Shown piece after piece: positions 55,556 through 64,000 of a DNA stretch of 64,000 bases. Source of the stretch: Altererythrobacter sp. H2. GTDB lineage: Bacteria > Pseudomonadota > Alphaproteobacteria > Sphingomonadales > Sphingomonadaceae. Position 1 is the stretch's first letter, and each line of letters starts with the position of its first letter. The notes beneath the pieces were generated by a model. The model made no database searches. It had not been told where the DNA came from and worked only from the letters and a program-made list of their open reading frames with translations. Both the position numbers and the translations under genes were made by a program. Location of the stretch: the NCBI RefSeq assembly GCF_035319885.1, contig NZ_CP141285.1, positions 2,728,001-2,792,000 on the forward strand, given 5' to 3'.

Positions 55556-56658
55556 CGCATCCGGGCGCGGGCAGCATTGCCCTCGTGCGACAGGTAGGGT
55601 TCGATCTCCGTCCACGGCACAGTGGCGGTTTCCTCGCATGCCGTCAGCACATGGGGAAAATCCGGCGTAAGGCTGAACCCGGCGGCGCTCAGGCCGAACG
55701 TCCAGTAGCTCTGGTCCAGCGCAGCTTGGCGGCATTCAGGCTCACTATCGTCCGGCCAGTGCCTCAGCGCCAGTTCGCGCAGCGCAGCGGCAAGCGGCCT
55801 CGTATCGTACTCGACCTCGCCCCAGGCCGCCGCGCCTAGCCAACCCTCCAGCTTCACTTCCGCTCCGGTCTCCCGGTCGAAGACCCGCTGGTAAGAGCCG
55901 AAATTGGGATGCGCCCCGCCGCAAAAGGTCCCGAGGCTGGTTTGAACTGCCAGAAACGCCTGGCTGACATAGGCCGGCGAACTGCTCTGCTCCCAGAAAC
56001 CGTCGATGCCGAGCGAGCCGAGCGCACCGGCCATGCACTGGATGAATTCATCATCGACAGTGCCGCGCGGCAAGCCGGCCTCAAGCTCCCGTAGGATGGC
56101 CGCATCGCCCGGTTGCGACGGACCGAAGGTGAAATTCTCGATCGATACGTCAGAAAAGTGGGCCGGGGGCTTGTAGGTCACCCGCGTAAAAACCAGACCG
56201 GCGGCCGAATCCGCCGTCCGCTCAAATGCCACTGGCACCGCTCGCCTCGACAGGAATGCAGCAGAAGCGCAGGGAAAACCATCGGCGGCGCTGTCATCCA
56301 TCACACCCCTGAGGGTGATCGGCAAGGCCCGCTTCCCCGCACGCCATGTTCCGGTTACGGTATCGCCGCCCAGCCCCGTCAGTGACCAGCGGGGCCCGGT
56401 TCGCACATCCCGATTGTCGCCTTCTGTCACCTCGATCCAGCGGGCCGGATCACCTGTTCCGTCAAGCCGGATCGGCTTGAGCTGGCTGTGGTAGTAGTAA
56501 GCCCCCAATGCGCTGCCATCGCCCCATGACTGGAGGCACACAGTCACCGGATAGCGGCCGATGGTCCCTTCATAGACCCCTGCCCAGGCCGCGTCCTCGG
56601 CCGCCTGTGCTGCAACCGGCGCGATGAAAGCCGCGACCGCAAGCAGCCGCGCGATCAT
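55552..56658 (-). CDS. Secreted protein with DUF3298-like domain
   Basis: A 368-residue exported protein: signal peptide ([19 protein letters not shown]), an N-terminal beta-rich region ([18 protein letters not shown]) and a C-terminal segment [30 protein letters not shown]. The GGAHP pattern resembles DUF3298/RsiV-like domains that follow DUF4163 in envelope proteins. Function is unknown. Its start overlaps the stop of the upstream pterin dehydratase gene by 4 bp. Confidence 0.7.
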   Translation of the reverse strand: MIARLLAVAAFIAPVAAQAAEDAAWAGVYEGTIGRYPVTVCLQSWGDGSALGAYYYHSQLKPIRLDGTGDPARWIEVTEGDNRDVRTGPRWSLTGLGGDTVTGTWRAGKRALPITLRGVMDDSAADGFPCASAAFLSRRAVPVAFERTADSAAGLVFTRVTYKPPAHFSDVSIENFTFGPSQPGDAAILRELEAGLPRGTVDDEFIQCMAGALGSLGIDGFWEQSSSPAYVSQAFLAVQTSLGTFCGGAHPNFGSYQRVFDRETGAEVKLEGWLGAAAWGEVEYDTRPLAAALRELALRHWPDDSEPECRQAALDQSYWTFGLSAAGFSLTPDFPHVLTACEETATVPWTEIEPYLSHEGNAARARMR

Positions 56659-56957
56659 ACGAGCTTACCGATCGCCTTGGCCAGGCGGGTGTCGCGGTGA
56701 GTCAACCCGCCTGCCCCGTCATCGGCATCATGGGTGGTCAGTTCGATGGTTACGCGGTTGTAGACATTCGACCATTCGGGATGGTGATCCTGCTTGTCCG
56801 CCAGCAGGGCAACCCGGGTCATGAACCCGAACGCCTCGTTGAAATCGGCAAACTCGAACGTGCGGGCAATCGCCGCGCCGTCCCGCGCCAGCGACCAGCC
56901 GGGCAACGCCGCCAGCCAGGTTGCCAGATCTTCCTCACTGAGCTTTTCGACGGCCAT
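56655..56957 (-). CDS. phhB: Pterin-4a-carbinolamine dehydratase
   Basis: A 100-residue enzyme that regenerates tetrahydrobiopterin-type cofactor after aromatic hydroxylation. The catalytic pattern [21 protein letters not shown] (His58, His59 and His76) is intact. [20 protein letters not shown] is the family helix. The length is normal. No aromatic amino acid hydroxylase gene is in the window. Confidence 0.93.
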   Translation of the reverse strand: MAVEKLSEEDLATWLAALPGWSLARDGAAIARTFEFADFNEAFGFMTRVALLADKQDHHPEWSNVYNRVTIELTTHDADDGAGGLTHRDTRLAKAIGKLV

Positions 56958-57007
56958 GATCTGCCCTTTCTTGTGACCCGCCCGCCTTTCGCCTATCGCC
57001 CCAGCCC

Positions 57008-57592
57008 ATGCAAGGCCCCACGCAAGCCTCTCTCGCCGCGACGGATATTGCCTGCCGGCGCGGCGATCGCCTGCTGTTTCGCAGAGTAACGCTGTCGCTC
57101 AAACCGCGTGAAGTGCTGCACGTCACGGGTGCCAACGGGATCGGCAAGTCCAGCCTGCTGCGCATTCTTGGCGGCCTGCTGCGCCCTTACGCTGGCGAGG
57201 TTGCCCGTTACGGCGCGGTCGGCCTGGTGGACGAGCGACCCGCGCTCGACCCCGAACTGCCCCTTGGGCGCGCGCTCGGCTTCTGGCGCACACTCGATCA
57301 GGCACCGGACACGAACTTCCCCTGGCACCTGGAAGACCTGCTTGACGTGCCGGTCCGCTATCTTTCCACCGGCCAGAAAAAGCGCGCCGCTCTTGCCCGG
57401 CTCACCGCGCAGGCCGCGCCGATCTGGTTGCTCGACGAGCCGCTCAACGGGCTCGATCACAAGGGCGTGAGCATGGTCGGCGCAATGGTTGAAAGCCATT
57501 GCCGGGCTAACGGGATCTGTGTCCTCGCCTCGCACCAGCCATTTCCGCTTGACGGGATGCGGGTGCTCGACCTGGCGGAGTTTACCGCATGA
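57008..57592 (+). CDS. ccmA: CcmA, heme exporter ATP-binding subunit
   Basis: A 194-residue ABC ATPase for the cytochrome c maturation system I. Walker [10 protein letters not shown] is at 41-49, the signature is [14 protein letters not shown], and Walker B is [12 protein letters not shown]. The short length and the coupled ccmB (4-bp overlap) identify it among ABC proteins. It is divergent from phhB. Confidence 0.95.
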   Translation: MQGPTQASLAATDIACRRGDRLLFRRVTLSLKPREVLHVTGANGIGKSSLLRILGGLLRPYAGEVARYGAVGLVDERPALDPELPLGRALGFWRTLDQAPDTNFPWHLEDLLDVPVRYLSTGQKKRAALARLTAQAAPIWLLDEPLNGLDHKGVSMVGAMVESHCRANGICVLASHQPFPLDGMRVLDLAEFTA

Positions 57593-58251
57593 TCCGGCTG
57601 ATGGCGGCCCTGCTGTGGCGCGATCTGCTGGGCCTGCTTTCGGGCGGCGGGCGCGGCGGTGCGGGGTTGCCGCTGTTGTTCTTCATCGCGGTCGCCATGC
57701 TATTCCCGTTCGCGGTCGGGCCAGACCCCAAGTTGCTCGCCCGGACCGGCGGCGGGGTGGTGTGGATCGCCGCGCTGCTTGCGGCCATCCTGCCGCTTGA
57801 CCGGCTGGTCGCGCCCGACCTTGACCTCGGCACCTTCGACCAGCTGGCGCTGCGCGGGGTGTCGGAGGAACTGGCCATGGCAGTGCGCCTGCTGGCCCAC
57901 TGGCTGAGCTTCGGCCCACTCCTGCTGCTCGCCACCCTCCCGGCCTCTGCCCTGCTCGGGCTGGAGAACGAGACCACCCGCCTGCTCCTGCTCGGCCTGC
58001 TGGCGGGTACGCCGGGTCTCGCCGCGATCGGGATCATCATTGCCGCGCTGACCGCCACCTTGCGCGGAGGGGCGGCGCTGTCTGGCCTGCTGCTGGTGCC
58101 GCTGGCCGTGCCGATCCTGATCTTCGGCGCAGGCAGCCTGGCGCGGGGCGATACGACCGGGATTGCCCTGGCGGGCGCCATCAGCCTCGGGCTGGTAGCC
58201 CTGGCCCCGTTCGCCGCCGGAGCCGCGATCCGCTCCGCCCGCGAGCAGTGA
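57589..58251 (+). CDS. ccmB: CcmB, heme exporter membrane subunit
   Basis: A 220-residue membrane protein with six predicted helices. The start LMAALLWRDLLGLLSGGGRGGAGLPLLFF and the segment WIAALLAAILPLDRLVAPDLDLGTFDQLAL are typical of CcmB. It overlaps ccmA by 4 bp. The usual ccmC/ccmD do not follow; a DUF2189 gene does. Confidence 0.93.
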   Translation: MIRLMAALLWRDLLGLLSGGGRGGAGLPLLFFIAVAMLFPFAVGPDPKLLARTGGGVVWIAALLAAILPLDRLVAPDLDLGTFDQLALRGVSEELAMAVRLLAHWLSFGPLLLLATLPASALLGLENETTRLLLLGLLAGTPGLAAIGIIIAALTATLRGGAALSGLLLVPLAVPILIFGAGSLARGDTTGIALAGAISLGLVALAPFAAGAAIRSAREQ

Positions 58252-58321
58252 CAGGCTTGCGCCGCGCCCGCGGTTGAGGCACCTTTTGCGTCGGGGCGTC
58301 GCGAAGAGAGAGGATACGACC

Positions 58322-59095
58322 ATGGCCACCAAGGCTCAGGTCGCGCCCGTTGCTGTCGCGCGCGACCTAACCATTGCCGATCTGCGCGCCGCGCTTGCGG
58401 GAGGCTGGCGCGATTTTCTCGCCGCACCTCTGTTCGGACTGTTCTTTGCCGGCATTTACGTCGGCAGCGGCCTGTTCCTGACCTACGCCCTGTTCGCGTG
58501 GGGCGAGGCCACCTGGCTGATCCCCGCCGCCGCCGGTTTCCCGCTGGTGGCCCCGTTCATCGCGGTCGGTCTCTACGAAGTCAGCCGGCGGCGCGAGGCC
58601 GGCCTGCCGCTCCGGTGGGGCGCAGTGCTTGGTGCGCTGCGAGGGCGCGGGGATGAGCAGATCCTGAGCATGGGGGTGATCGTGTTCGTGGCCTTCGGCT
58701 TCTGGCTGATGGTGGCGCATGGCATCTTCGCCATCTTCCTGGCCGAAAGCGGATTGGGTTCGGAATCGCTCGCGTTGTTCGGCACACCGGCCGGGATCGC
58801 CATGCTGGCCGTCGGCAGCGTGGTCGGCGGGCTGATGGCGCTCGCCTTCTACGCGATCACCGTGATGAGCCTGCCAATGCTGGTGGACCGTGAAGTGGAC
58901 TTCCTGACCGCCATCATCGTCAGCCTCGCCACCATGCGGTCAAACGGCCCGATCATGCTGGTCTGGGCCATCGTGATCGCGGCAACGCTGTTCGTGGCGA
59001 TGGTGCCGCTGTTCCTTGGTCTGCTGGTTGCCCTGCCAGTGCTGGGCCATGCAACCTGGCACCTCTACCGGCGGGTGGTCGGCCCGGCTCATTAA
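58322..59095 (+). CDS. DUF2189 multi-pass membrane protein
   Basis: A 257-residue protein with about six helices. DLTIADLRAALAGGWRDFLAAPLFGLFFAGIYV is the opening, then AAGFPLVAPFIAVGLYEVSRRREAGLPLRW, and MSLPMLVDREVDFLTAIIVSLATMRSN closes it; these are landmarks of DUF2189. The function is unknown, although relatives were once likened to cytochrome oxidase accessory proteins. GAGAGAGGATACGACC precedes the ATG at 58322. It follows ccmB by 70 bp. Confidence 0.88.
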   Translation: MATKAQVAPVAVARDLTIADLRAALAGGWRDFLAAPLFGLFFAGIYVGSGLFLTYALFAWGEATWLIPAAAGFPLVAPFIAVGLYEVSRRREAGLPLRWGAVLGALRGRGDEQILSMGVIVFVAFGFWLMVAHGIFAIFLAESGLGSESLALFGTPAGIAMLAVGSVVGGLMALAFYAITVMSLPMLVDREVDFLTAIIVSLATMRSNGPIMLVWAIVIAATLFVAMVPLFLGLLVALPVLGHATWHLYRRVVGPAH

Positions 59096-59126
59096 GGTGG
59101 CCCTCAGTAGAGGCGGCCCTCAGTAA
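59095..59126. repeat. Tandem 16-bp duplication between DUF2189 and map
   Basis: AGGTGGCCCTCAGTAG is followed directly by AGGCGGCCCTCAGTAA (14 of 16 identical). The second copy runs into the map stop codon on the minus strand and the first sits between the convergent stops. It looks like a local duplication without an obvious function. Confidence 0.6.
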
Positions 59127-59947
59127 GGCGGTTTGTCGAGGCCTTTCGGGCTCTTGGTGAAAATCTCGATGCCGTTTTCCGTGATGCCGAGCGAGTGCTC
59201 GAACTGGGCCGAGAGCGACTTGTCCCGCGTCACCGCCGTCCACCCGTCGCCCAGCACCTTGGCCCAGGGCTTGCCCAAATTGATCATCGGCTCGATGGTG
59301 AAGAACATGCCCGGCTTCAGCAGCGGCCCGGTGCCCGCCTGCCCCGCGTGGATCACTTCAGGGGCATCGTGGAACAGGCGGCCGAGGCCATGGCCGCAGA
59401 ATTCGCGCACCACGCCATAACGGAACTGGCTGGCATGGGCTTCAATCGCAGCGCCGATATCGCCCAGCCGCGCACCAGGCTTCCCTGCGGCCTCGATCCC
59501 CAGCATCAGGCATTCGTAAGTCACGTCGACCAGCTTGCGCGCCTTGAGCGACGGCTCCCCGGCGAAATACATCCGGCTGGTATCGCCGTGCCAGCCATCA
59601 AGCAGCGGGGTCACGTCGATGTTGACGATGTCGCCGTCCTTCAGCGCCTTGTCACCCGGAATCCCATGGCAGATCACGTGATTGATCGAGGTGCAGCAGC
59701 TATGCGTGTAACCGCGATAGCCCAGCGTCGCCGGAACAGCCCCGGCATCGAGCATCATGCCACGCACCTTGTCGTCAATGTCCTGCGTGGTCACGCCCGG
59801 CGCGATGAAACCGGTCAGTTCGTCGAGGATTTCTGCGGCCAGCCGCCCGGCTTTCCGCATCCCCTCGAACCCTTCCGGCCCGTGAAGCTTGATGGTGCCG
59901 TCACGGTAGACGGTCTGCTCGCTGTCGATCACCTGATATTCGGTCAT
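59120..59947 (-). CDS. map: Methionine aminopeptidase, type I
   Basis: A 275-residue metalloenzyme that removes the initiator Met. The His in INHVICHGIP, the Asp pair in DVTPLLDGWHGDTSRMYF, the His in FCGHGLGRLFHDAPEV, and the Glu residues in FFTIEPMI and QFEHSLGI form the complete metal site. The ATG at 59947 gives a short type Ia N-terminus; the frame is open 16 codons further but without similarity. Confidence 0.96.
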   Translation of the reverse strand: MTEYQVIDSEQTVYRDGTIKLHGPEGFEGMRKAGRLAAEILDELTGFIAPGVTTQDIDDKVRGMMLDAGAVPATLGYRGYTHSCCTSINHVICHGIPGDKALKDGDIVNIDVTPLLDGWHGDTSRMYFAGEPSLKARKLVDVTYECLMLGIEAAGKPGARLGDIGAAIEAHASQFRYGVVREFCGHGLGRLFHDAPEVIHAGQAGTGPLLKPGMFFTIEPMINLGKPWAKVLGDGWTAVTRDKSLSAQFEHSLGITENGIEIFTKSPKGLDKPPY

Positions 59948-60075
59948 GCGGCGCGATGTAGCGTGGACCGAGCCAAATTGCGAGTGCTGAGGCACTCGAC
60001 AGCGCGCAGGAAATCAGGAACAGCACCGGACTGGCTTTGCCAACCCTTGTGCTGATTTACCGGAGAATGCCCCGC

Positions 60076-61479
60076 ATGGCCGACCCGCAACCGATGAACC
60101 GCCAACCGCTGATCCAGCCAGACCGGGGTCAGGATGCTGTCGCGATCCATCTGGTCAGCAAGGACGGTTTCGAAGCCTGGGTAAAGGGGCTCTCGGCCGG
60201 CCAGCGCGCATCGCTCGCAGCACAGAAGTTCGACGGCAGCGGTTATCAGGTCGGCATAGTGCCGGATGGCGACGGCTGGTTCGCAGTGGGCGGCGTGGCC
60301 GACCCCGCCTCCCTGTCGAGCTGGTGCATGGCCAAACTGGCCGAGGTCCTGCCCGGCGGCACCTACCGCCTGGCTTCGGGCGAACCCGGCCCTGCCCTCC
60401 ACGGATGGCAGACCGCGCAGTACCGCTTTTCCCGCTACAAAGACGCCAAGGACGCGCCGGGTCCACGCGTGCTGCTGACCGGCGAGGTCAAGGCGATCGA
60501 GCCCGCGCTGGCCGAAGCACAGGCGGTCGGCCTGGTGTGCGACCTCGTCAACACCCCGGCCGAGGACATGGGCCCGGCCGCGCTGGAAAGCTGCGCCGAG
60601 TCAATCGCCAAACGCCATGGCGCGGCCGTCACGGTGATCAAGGGTGACGCGCTGGAAAAGGACTATCCGATGATCCATGCGGTCGGGCGAGCCGCAGCGC
60701 GGCATCACGCGCCGCGCCTGATCCGGCTGGAATGGGGCAAGCACAGCGACCCGCTGGTCGCCATTGTCGGCAAGGGGGTGTGCTTCGATTCCGGCGGGCT
60801 CGACATCAAGCCGGCATCGGGAATGCTGCTGATGAAAAAGGATATGGGCGGCGCAGCACATGCCCTCGCCCTGGCCGACCTGGTGATGGGGGCCGGATTG
60901 CCGGTCCGGCTGCACCTGCTGGTGCCGGCTGTGGAGAACGCGATATCCGGCAACGCTTTCCGCCCCGGCGACGTGCTGCGCAGCCGCCAGGGGCTGACTG
61001 TCGAAATCGGTAACACCGACGCCGAGGGCCGGCTGGTTCTGGGCGACGCGCTGACGAGGGCGAGCGAGGATAAACCTGACCTGATCCTCGACTTTGCTAC
61101 CCTGACCGGGGCGGCCCGGGTGGCGCTGGGGCCGGACCTGCCCGCCCTGATGGCCCGCCGGGATGAAACCGCCGATGCCCTGCTCGCCGCCGGACGCGAG
61201 CGGGACGACGAATGCTGGCGCCTGCCACTACCCTCCGCCTATCGGGAGTGGCTCGCTTCCGACATTGCGGACACCAACAACACCCACAGCAACGGGTTTG
61301 CCGGAGCCAGCGTGGCCGGCCTGTTCCTTGACCGGTTCGTCGGCGAAGGGATCGACTGGGCCCACTTTGACACCTTCGCATGGCGCCCCGCCGCCAAACC
61401 GGGGCGACCCAAGGGCGGTGCCGCACTGGGCCTCAGGGCGGCCTTTCACATGCTGAAAGCCCGCTATGGCAAAGCCTGA
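60076..61479 (+). CDS. Leucyl aminopeptidase family (M17) protein
   Basis: A 467-residue zinc/manganese aminopeptidase. The N-terminal domain (1 to about 155) is variable. The catalytic domain shows VGKGVCFDSGGLDIKPASGMLLMKKDMGG and NTDAEGRLVLGDAL, which supply the metal ligands, plus WRLPLPSAYREWL. The ATG at 60076 has GGAG 11 bases upstream; another ATG at 60067 is possible. Likely cytosolic peptide turnover. Confidence 0.93.
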   Translation: MADPQPMNRQPLIQPDRGQDAVAIHLVSKDGFEAWVKGLSAGQRASLAAQKFDGSGYQVGIVPDGDGWFAVGGVADPASLSSWCMAKLAEVLPGGTYRLASGEPGPALHGWQTAQYRFSRYKDAKDAPGPRVLLTGEVKAIEPALAEAQAVGLVCDLVNTPAEDMGPAALESCAESIAKRHGAAVTVIKGDALEKDYPMIHAVGRAAARHHAPRLIRLEWGKHSDPLVAIVGKGVCFDSGGLDIKPASGMLLMKKDMGGAAHALALADLVMGAGLPVRLHLLVPAVENAISGNAFRPGDVLRSRQGLTVEIGNTDAEGRLVLGDALTRASEDKPDLILDFATLTGAARVALGPDLPALMARRDETADALLAAGRERDDECWRLPLPSAYREWLASDIADTNNTHSNGFAGASVAGLFLDRFVGEGIDWAHFDTFAWRPAAKPGRPKGGAALGLRAAFHMLKARYGKA

Positions 61480-61544
61480 ACCTTGCCGTGGCGCCAGAAC
61501 GCGGATAAGCGCCCGCACTGCAACGACAGGGTAACGGGTCAAGC

Positions 61545-61883
61545 GTGAGCGATCAGCCGGTATATCATGTGCCAGACGGGCAGCTTTCACTGTCCGGCCC
61601 GGTCGTGCGCCCGGAAGGCAGCGGGCTGCCGATCCGGGGCGATCTGGCCCATATCGCGCTGGCGGAACAGTATCTTGTGTCGAGCTACGTCATCCCGCTC
61701 GCTCGGAAGCTGGCTCGTGCAGAATCATTGCGCGCCGGCCCCCGCAGCGATGCCGAGACGGTGGCCCTGCTGGCCAAGGACAGTGCATTCGAAGTGCTGG
61801 ACCTGGGCAGCGCCTGGGTGTGGGGGTGCCTCGGACCAAGCGGGCCGACCGGCTATCTGCCGCTCGAAGCTCTGGCTGAATGA
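61545..61883 (+). CDS. Small SH3-domain protein
   Basis: A 112-residue cytoplasmic-looking protein (no signal peptide) read from a GTG at 61545. The region VPLARKLARAESLRAGPRSDAETVALLAKDSAFEVLDL-WVWGCLGPSGPTGYLPLEAL matches the N-terminal SH3 domain of sphingomonad NlpC/P60 (C40) peptidases. No peptidase domain follows. It may be a domain remnant or a stand-alone module. It overlaps argC by 4 bp. Confidence 0.65.
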   Translation: MSDQPVYHVPDGQLSLSGPVVRPEGSGLPIRGDLAHIALAEQYLVSSYVIPLARKLARAESLRAGPRSDAETVALLAKDSAFEVLDLGSAWVWGCLGPSGPTGYLPLEALAE

Positions 61884-62809
61884 CCTTTTCGGTCTTCATC
61901 GACGGGGCCGCGGGGACGACCGGCCTCGAAATCCGGGAGCGCCTTGAAGGCCGTAGTGAATTTGCGCTGATCCTGCTCGATGATGCGCAGCGCAAAAGTG
62001 CCGATGCCCGCCGCGCCGCCCTCAACGAAGCCGATTTCGCTATCCTGTGCCTTCCCGACGAGGCGGCGCGCGAAGCTGTCGCGCTGATCGACCCGGCCGG
62101 CCGCACCCGCGTGATCGACGCCTCGAGCGCCCACCGCGTGGCTCAGGGCTGGACCTACGGTTTCCCCGAACTGGTCGGCGCCCAGACCGTGGCCGAGGCC
62201 CGCCTGGTAAGCAATCCCGGTTGCTACCCGACCGGGTTTCTTGGCCTGATGGCACCGCTGGTGCGCGCCGGCCTGCTACCGGCGGAATGGCCTTACACGG
62301 TCAATGCGGTCAGCGGCTATTCCGGCGGCGGCAAGGCCCTGATCGAACGGTTCGAGGCTGAGACCGACCTTGCTTTCCGAAGCTACGGCCTTGCCCTTGG
62401 CCACAAGCATATTGCCGAAATGCAGCAGCACGCAGGGCTGGCCCACCCGCCGGTGTTTGCGCCTGCTGTCATTCCCGCTTTTCGCGGAATGGTGGTGGAA
62501 GTGCCCCTGCCCCTTGCTGCCGTGACTGCGCCTGCGCCGGAAGCGCTCAGCGATTGCCTCGCGGCGTTCTATGAAGACAGCAGGATCGTGCGGGTCGTGG
62601 GCACGCCGCGTGATGAAATTGTTCTTCGCGCACAAGAACAGCCGCACGACGATCTGACCCTCCAGGTCTTCGGCAGCGCGGACGGATCGCAGGCGCGCCT
62701 GATCGCAGTGCTCGACAATCTAGGAAAGGGCGCCAGCGGCGCAGCCGTCCAGTCGCTCAACCTGATGGCCGGACTTGAGGAAACCCTCGGACTGCGGCTT
62801 CCTGCCTAA
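61880..62809 (+). CDS. argC: ArgC, N-acetyl-gamma-glutamyl-phosphate reductase (type 2)
   Basis: A 309-residue NADPH enzyme of arginine synthesis. The cofactor motif is FIDGAAGTTGLEIRERL. Cys115 in VSNPGCYPTGF is the nucleophile. NAVSGYSGGGKALIERFE and HIAEMQQHAGL are family patterns. It is the shorter (about 310) alphaproteobacterial type. Its start overlaps the preceding SH3 gene by 4 bp (ATGA), and its stop lies inside the palindrome upstream of glnB. Confidence 0.95.
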   Translation: MTFSVFIDGAAGTTGLEIRERLEGRSEFALILLDDAQRKSADARRAALNEADFAILCLPDEAAREAVALIDPAGRTRVIDASSAHRVAQGWTYGFPELVGAQTVAEARLVSNPGCYPTGFLGLMAPLVRAGLLPAEWPYTVNAVSGYSGGGKALIERFEAETDLAFRSYGLALGHKHIAEMQQHAGLAHPPVFAPAVIPAFRGMVVEVPLPLAAVTAPAPEALSDCLAAFYEDSRIVRVVGTPRDEIVLRAQEQPHDDLTLQVFGSADGSQARLIAVLDNLGKGASGAAVQSLNLMAGLEETLGLRLPA

Positions 62810-62819
62810 AATTTAGGCA
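62803..62819. promoter_or_regulatory. 17-bp palindrome upstream of glnB (possible activator site)
   Basis: TGCCTAAA-A-TTTAGGCA is a perfect 17-bp dyad overlapping the argC stop codon. A further half-site TTTAGGCA stands at 62834-62841, 22 bp after the second arm. The site length matches NtrC palindromes (TGCAC...GTGCA), although the arm sequence differs. It is about 75-90 bp upstream of the -24 element, consistent with an enhancer for a sigma-54 promoter. Confidence 0.5.
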
Positions 62820-62846
62820 AAATCTGGATTCGGTTTAGGCAGATGA

Positions 62847-63332
<486 letters not shown>

Positions 63333-63407
63333 CGCGCTTGTGCGCCTCCACTCCAACCGATCCCAACCCCCGCGCACCAAGCCGGGGAACCAGAAGGAAG
63401 AACCCGA

Positions 63408-64000
63408 ATGAGCAAGGCAAAGGATATCCTCAAGCAGATCAAGGACGAGGAAATCGAATGGGTCGATCTGCGCTTCACCGATCCCAAGGGCAAGTGGCAG
63501 CACCTGACGATGGTCGCCGGTATCCTGGGTGAGGACGAACTTGAGGACGGCCTGATGTTCGACGGCTCGTCGATTGCCGGCTGGAAGGTCATCAACGAAA
63601 GCGACATGATCCTCAAGCCCGATCTGGACCGGGCCGTGCTCGACCCGTTCAGCGCAACCCCGATGCTGGTGCTGTTCTGTGATATCGTCGAGCCTTCGAC
63701 CGGTGACCTCTACAGCCGCGACCCGCGTTCGACCGCCAAGCGCGCCGAGGCTTACCTCAAGACCACCGGTATCGGTGACACGGTCTATGTCGGGCCGGAA
63801 GCCGAATTCTTCATGTTCGACGATGTGCGCTTTGAAGATGGCTATGCCGGTTCGGGCTTTGCCATCGACGACATCGAACTGCCGACCAACACCGGCAAGG
63901 AATACGAGAGCGGCAACCTTGCCCACCGTCCGCGTGCTAAGGGCGGCTATTTCCCGGTCGCCCCGGTTGACAGCGCGGTCGATATCCGTGCGGAGATGGT
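63408..64000 (+). CDS. glnA: GlnA, type I glutamine synthetase (3' end cut by window edge)
   Basis: The first 197 or so residues of glutamine synthetase, which makes glutamine from glutamate, ammonia and ATP. ILKQIKDEEIEWVDLRFTDPKGKWQHL and GLMFDGSSIAGWKVINESDMIL form the N-terminal beta-grasp domain, and VYVGPEAEFFMFDDVRF carries metal-binding Glu residues. The ATG at 63408 is preceded by GAAGGAAGAACCCGA. Co-transcription with glnB is expected. Confidence 0.97.
   Translation, partial: MSKAKDILKQIKDEEIEWVDLRFTDPKGKWQHLTMVAGILGEDELEDGLMFDGSSIAGWKVINESDMILKPDLDRAVLDPFSATPMLVLFCDIVEPSTGDLYSRDPRSTAKRAEAYLKTTGIGDTVYVGPEAEFFMFDDVRFEDGYAGSGFAIDDIELPTNTGKEYESGNLAHRPRAKGGYFPVAPVDSAVDIRAEM

Overview
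The window is about 64 kb of GC-rich, gene-dense chromosome. It looks like an alphaproteobacterium of the order Sphingomonadales, most likely a flagellated member near Erythrobacteraceae. This rests on alphaproteobacterial-type SspB, a flgB-L/motAB block with small Sphingomonadales-type hook proteins, a PEP-CTERM protein, a sphingomonad-type palindromic repeat near a tRNA, and a tol-pal / his / dcw gene content typical of that group. No phage, insertion sequence, plasmid or CRISPR signature was seen, so this appears to be core chromosome. No gap between genes exceeds 300 bases; the longest are about 170-220 bp and contain the regulatory sites listed.

Layout. 1-4329 (minus): ybgC-tolQ-tolR-tolA-tolB-pal, the envelope-constriction machine, with pal cut by the left edge. 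4433-8151 (minus): hisB-hisH-hisA-hisF, a 57-residue PEP-CTERM protein, hisE and a HIT-family hydrolase. 8236-9028 (plus): sspB and a small membrane protein. 9025-18625 (minus): one flagellar transcription unit flgBCDEFGHIJKL-motA-motB, preceded by an excellent sigma-54 promoter. 18844-21397: a MotA/ExbB-like plus ExbD-like pair of unknown role, an oppositely oriented diguanylate cyclase, and flgA with its own sigma-54 promoter. 21419-24720 (minus): an epimerase-like gene, proB, obgE and tRNA-Ala(CGC). 24827-30036 (minus): a poly-proline lipoprotein, a Bax-inhibitor-1 family protein, proC, a YbjN-domain protein and a large TPR/SPOR protein.

30173-48930 (minus) is a complete canonical division and cell-wall (dcw) cluster transcribed as mraZ-rsmH-ftsL-ftsI-murE-murF-mraY-murD-ftsW-murG-murC-murB-ddl-ftsQ-ftsA-ftsZ. 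Nearly every junction is a 1-8 bp stop/start overlap, and four 10-bp-spaced GGGG repeats (a likely MraZ box) lie upstream. 49120-51743 (minus): a small membrane protein with a GldG-like lipoprotein, a cysteine synthase and a 2Fe-2S ferredoxin. 51874-55555 (plus): an AlkA-type DNA glycosylase, an S9 peptidase and a short-chain dehydrogenase. 55552-56957 (minus): a DUF3298-like secreted protein and pterin dehydratase. 57008-59095 (plus): ccmA-ccmB and a DUF2189 membrane protein. 59120-59947 (minus): map. 60076-64000 (plus): a leucyl aminopeptidase, an SH3 mini-protein, argC, then glnB-glnA behind a sigma-54-type promoter with a 17-bp palindrome, glnA being cut by the right edge.

Taken together the window joins three cell-envelope machines (Tol-Pal, the divisome/peptidoglycan precursor pathway, the flagellum) with amino-acid biosynthesis (his, pro, cys, arg, gln). 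The most unusual items are the extra stator-like gene pair inside the flagellar locus, the PEP-CTERM protein that is almost only a sorting signal, and the very short hook and hook-cap proteins.
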